Below are positions 13,851 to 14,945 of a DNA stretch of 14,945 nt, piece after piece (position 1 is the first letter of the stretch; every line of letters begins with the position of its first letter). This DNA is from Rhodospirillaceae bacterium (GTDB lineage: Bacteria > Pseudomonadota > Alphaproteobacteria > DSM-16000 > Inquilinaceae). Both the position numbers and the translations under genes were made by a program. The notes below the pieces were generated by a model. It was not told the DNA's origin. It saw only the letters and a list, made by a program, of their open reading frames with translations, and did not search any database. Location: contig JAGQRL010000062.1 in NCBI GenBank assembly GCA_020425485.1, forward strand, positions 1 through 14,945. The letters are read 5' to 3'.

Positions 13851-14945
13851 TCAACCGCTCTCGTCCGGCGCGCGCGGATCCAGCGAGGCGGCGGCGGGGG
13901 TGGTGCGGCCGATGGCGGCGGGTTGGAACACCTCCCGCCCCACGGTTGCCGGGGCCGGCCGCCGCGACATGCGGAACAGCGTGAAGCCGATCAGGCTGCC
14001 ATGGCCCAGCGCCATCACCAGGAACAGGGTGTGCGGCGTGGTCAGCGCCATGGCGGCGGATGCCAGCAGCGGCCCGGTGGACGCCCCCAGCCCCCACAGC
14101 AGCAGCATGCCGCCGCTGGCCTCCACAAAGCCGTCGCGGTCCACATGGTCGTTCATGTGGGCGACCAGCACGCCATAGAGCGGATAGGCGGAGAGCCCGA
14201 AGCCCACGGCCAGGCAGATCCACAACGGCTGCACGCCGAAGCCGAGGGCCGCGGCCAAGTCGGAAATCCAGCCGCCGTCGCTGGCCCACATGGTCAGCGC
14301 CATGCAGGTGCCCGCGGCGGCGAAGGTGATCACCACCCAGCGCCGGTCCATGCGGTCGGACGCCGCCCCCGCCGGCCATTGCGCCAGGCTGCCGCCCAGC
14401 ATGGCGGCACTGAGGAAGATGGCCGCCAGCACCGGGGAAAACCCGATGCTGAGCACGAACACCACGCCGAGCGTGTTGAACGACCCGTTGACCACACCCA
14501 CCAGAAAGGCGCCGATGATGGCCACCGGCGAGCGGCGATAGAGCCGGCCGAGCCGCAGGGTAACGCGGCTGGGCGGCCGCGGTGCTGTGGTGGTTGTCAA
14601 TCCCACCGGGATCAAAGCGGTGCACACCAGCGAACAGGCCAGCGCGAACAGCATGAACCCGTTGGGATCGCCCAGCGCCACCATGAGCTGGCCGGCCAGC
14701 ACGCTGCCGGAGTTGACCAGCATATAGGTACTGAACACCCGGCCGCGATTGGTGTTGTCGGCCTGCTCGTTCAGCCAGCTTTCCGTCACCATCAGCAGCC
14801 CGGCCAGCGCCACCCCGAAGCAGAAGCGCAGCAGCAGCCACGGCAGCGGGTGCATGAAGATGGCGAACAGCAGCGCGCAGTTCGCGCCCAGTGCGGCCAG
14901 CACGGCAAAGGCGCGGATGTGCCCGACCCGGCGGATGAGATAGGG
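13851..14945 (-). CDS. MFS transporter, YcaD-like, 5' end cut off by the window
   Basis: The frame stays open to the last base of the window and yields 364 residues ending at TGA 13853-13851; the true start lies beyond. I do not take the GTG at 14903 as a start, because in-frame residues upstream (IRRVGHIRAF) continue the expected MFS loop. About ten hydrophobic helices are visible. The block MVTESWLNEQADNTNRGRVF, followed by STYMLVNSGSVLAGQL, is characteristic of the YcaD group of the major facilitator superfamily. YcaD-group proteins are inner-membrane carriers of unknown substrate. The C-terminal 35 residues form a Pro/Ala-rich cytoplasmic tail. The gene converges with the DUF5131 gene. 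About 40-60 residues are missing, judged from usual family length. Confidence 0.88.
   Translation of the reverse strand, partial: PYLIRRVGHIRAFAVLAALGANCALLFAIFMHPLPWLLLRFCFGVALAGLLMVTESWLNEQADNTNRGRVFSTYMLVNSGSVLAGQLMVALGDPNGFMLFALACSLVCTALIPVGLTTTTAPRPPSRVTLRLGRLYRRSPVAIIGAFLVGVVNGSFNTLGVVFVLSIGFSPVLAAIFLSAAMLGGSLAQWPAGAASDRMDRRWVVITFAAAGTCMALTMWASDGGWISDLAAALGFGVQPLWICLAVGFGLSAYPLYGVLVAHMNDHVDRDGFVEASGGMLLLWGLGASTGPLLASAAMALTTPHTLFLVMALGHGSLIGFTLFRMSRRPAPATVGREVFQPAAIGRTTPAAASLDPRAPDESG

Overview
The window is GC-rich, densely packed bacterial DNA. Gene content and protein style suggest an alphaproteobacterium, perhaps of the Rhodospirillales. This rests on the DMSO-reductase-type DorA, which resembles Rhodobacter enzymes more than E. 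coli TorA, together with the type VI secretion (T6SS) genes and codon use; it is inference, not proof. One stretch of about 1.3 kb (9.8-11.1 kb) is clearly more AT-rich than everything around it. I saw no rRNA, tRNA, CRISPR array or insertion sequence.

Layout. (1) 1-4879, plus strand: the end of a T6SS cluster. It holds tssM (5' end outside the window), then tagF overlapping it by one base, then a PP2C-type phosphatase, pppA. They encode a membrane-complex motor-like component and two members of the post-translational control module. (2) 4992-9698: an anaerobic S/N-oxide respiration locus. A pentahaem quinol-oxidising cytochrome (dorC/torC) is on the minus strand. Divergent from it, on the plus strand, are a TorD-family chaperone and the Tat-exported molybdoenzyme DorA, overlapping by 4 bases. 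The shared 274-bp intergenic region is AT-rich. It carries a strong FNR-type box at 6334-6347, possible -10 elements on both sides at class II spacing, and a perfect 9-bp-arm inverted repeat at 6407-6431. A strong hairpin terminator follows dorA. (3) 9815-11026, minus strand: one AT-rich gene for a secreted protein with a ClpP-like Ser-His-Asp pattern, probably acquired horizontally. (4) 11090-13813, plus strand: the 3' remnant of a beheaded gene, followed by an SDR-DoxX fusion, a DUF2269 membrane protein and a DUF5131 (Gp37/Gp68) three-Cys protein. Each junction is a 4-base stop/start overlap, so this was one operon whose head was lost at the AT-rich insertion. (5) 13851-14945, minus strand: a YcaD-like MFS transporter running off the window end, convergent with region 4.

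How the genes work together. In the dor locus, DorC should take electrons from the quinol pool and pass them to periplasmic DorA, which reduces DMSO or TMAO. DorD should assist cofactor loading and Tat proofreading of DorA. The FNR box predicts induction when oxygen is low. No DorR/TorR-type two-component regulator lies in the window. In the T6SS part, TagF and PppA are known in other bacteria to restrain or reset firing; the kinase PpkA and Fha are not in the window.
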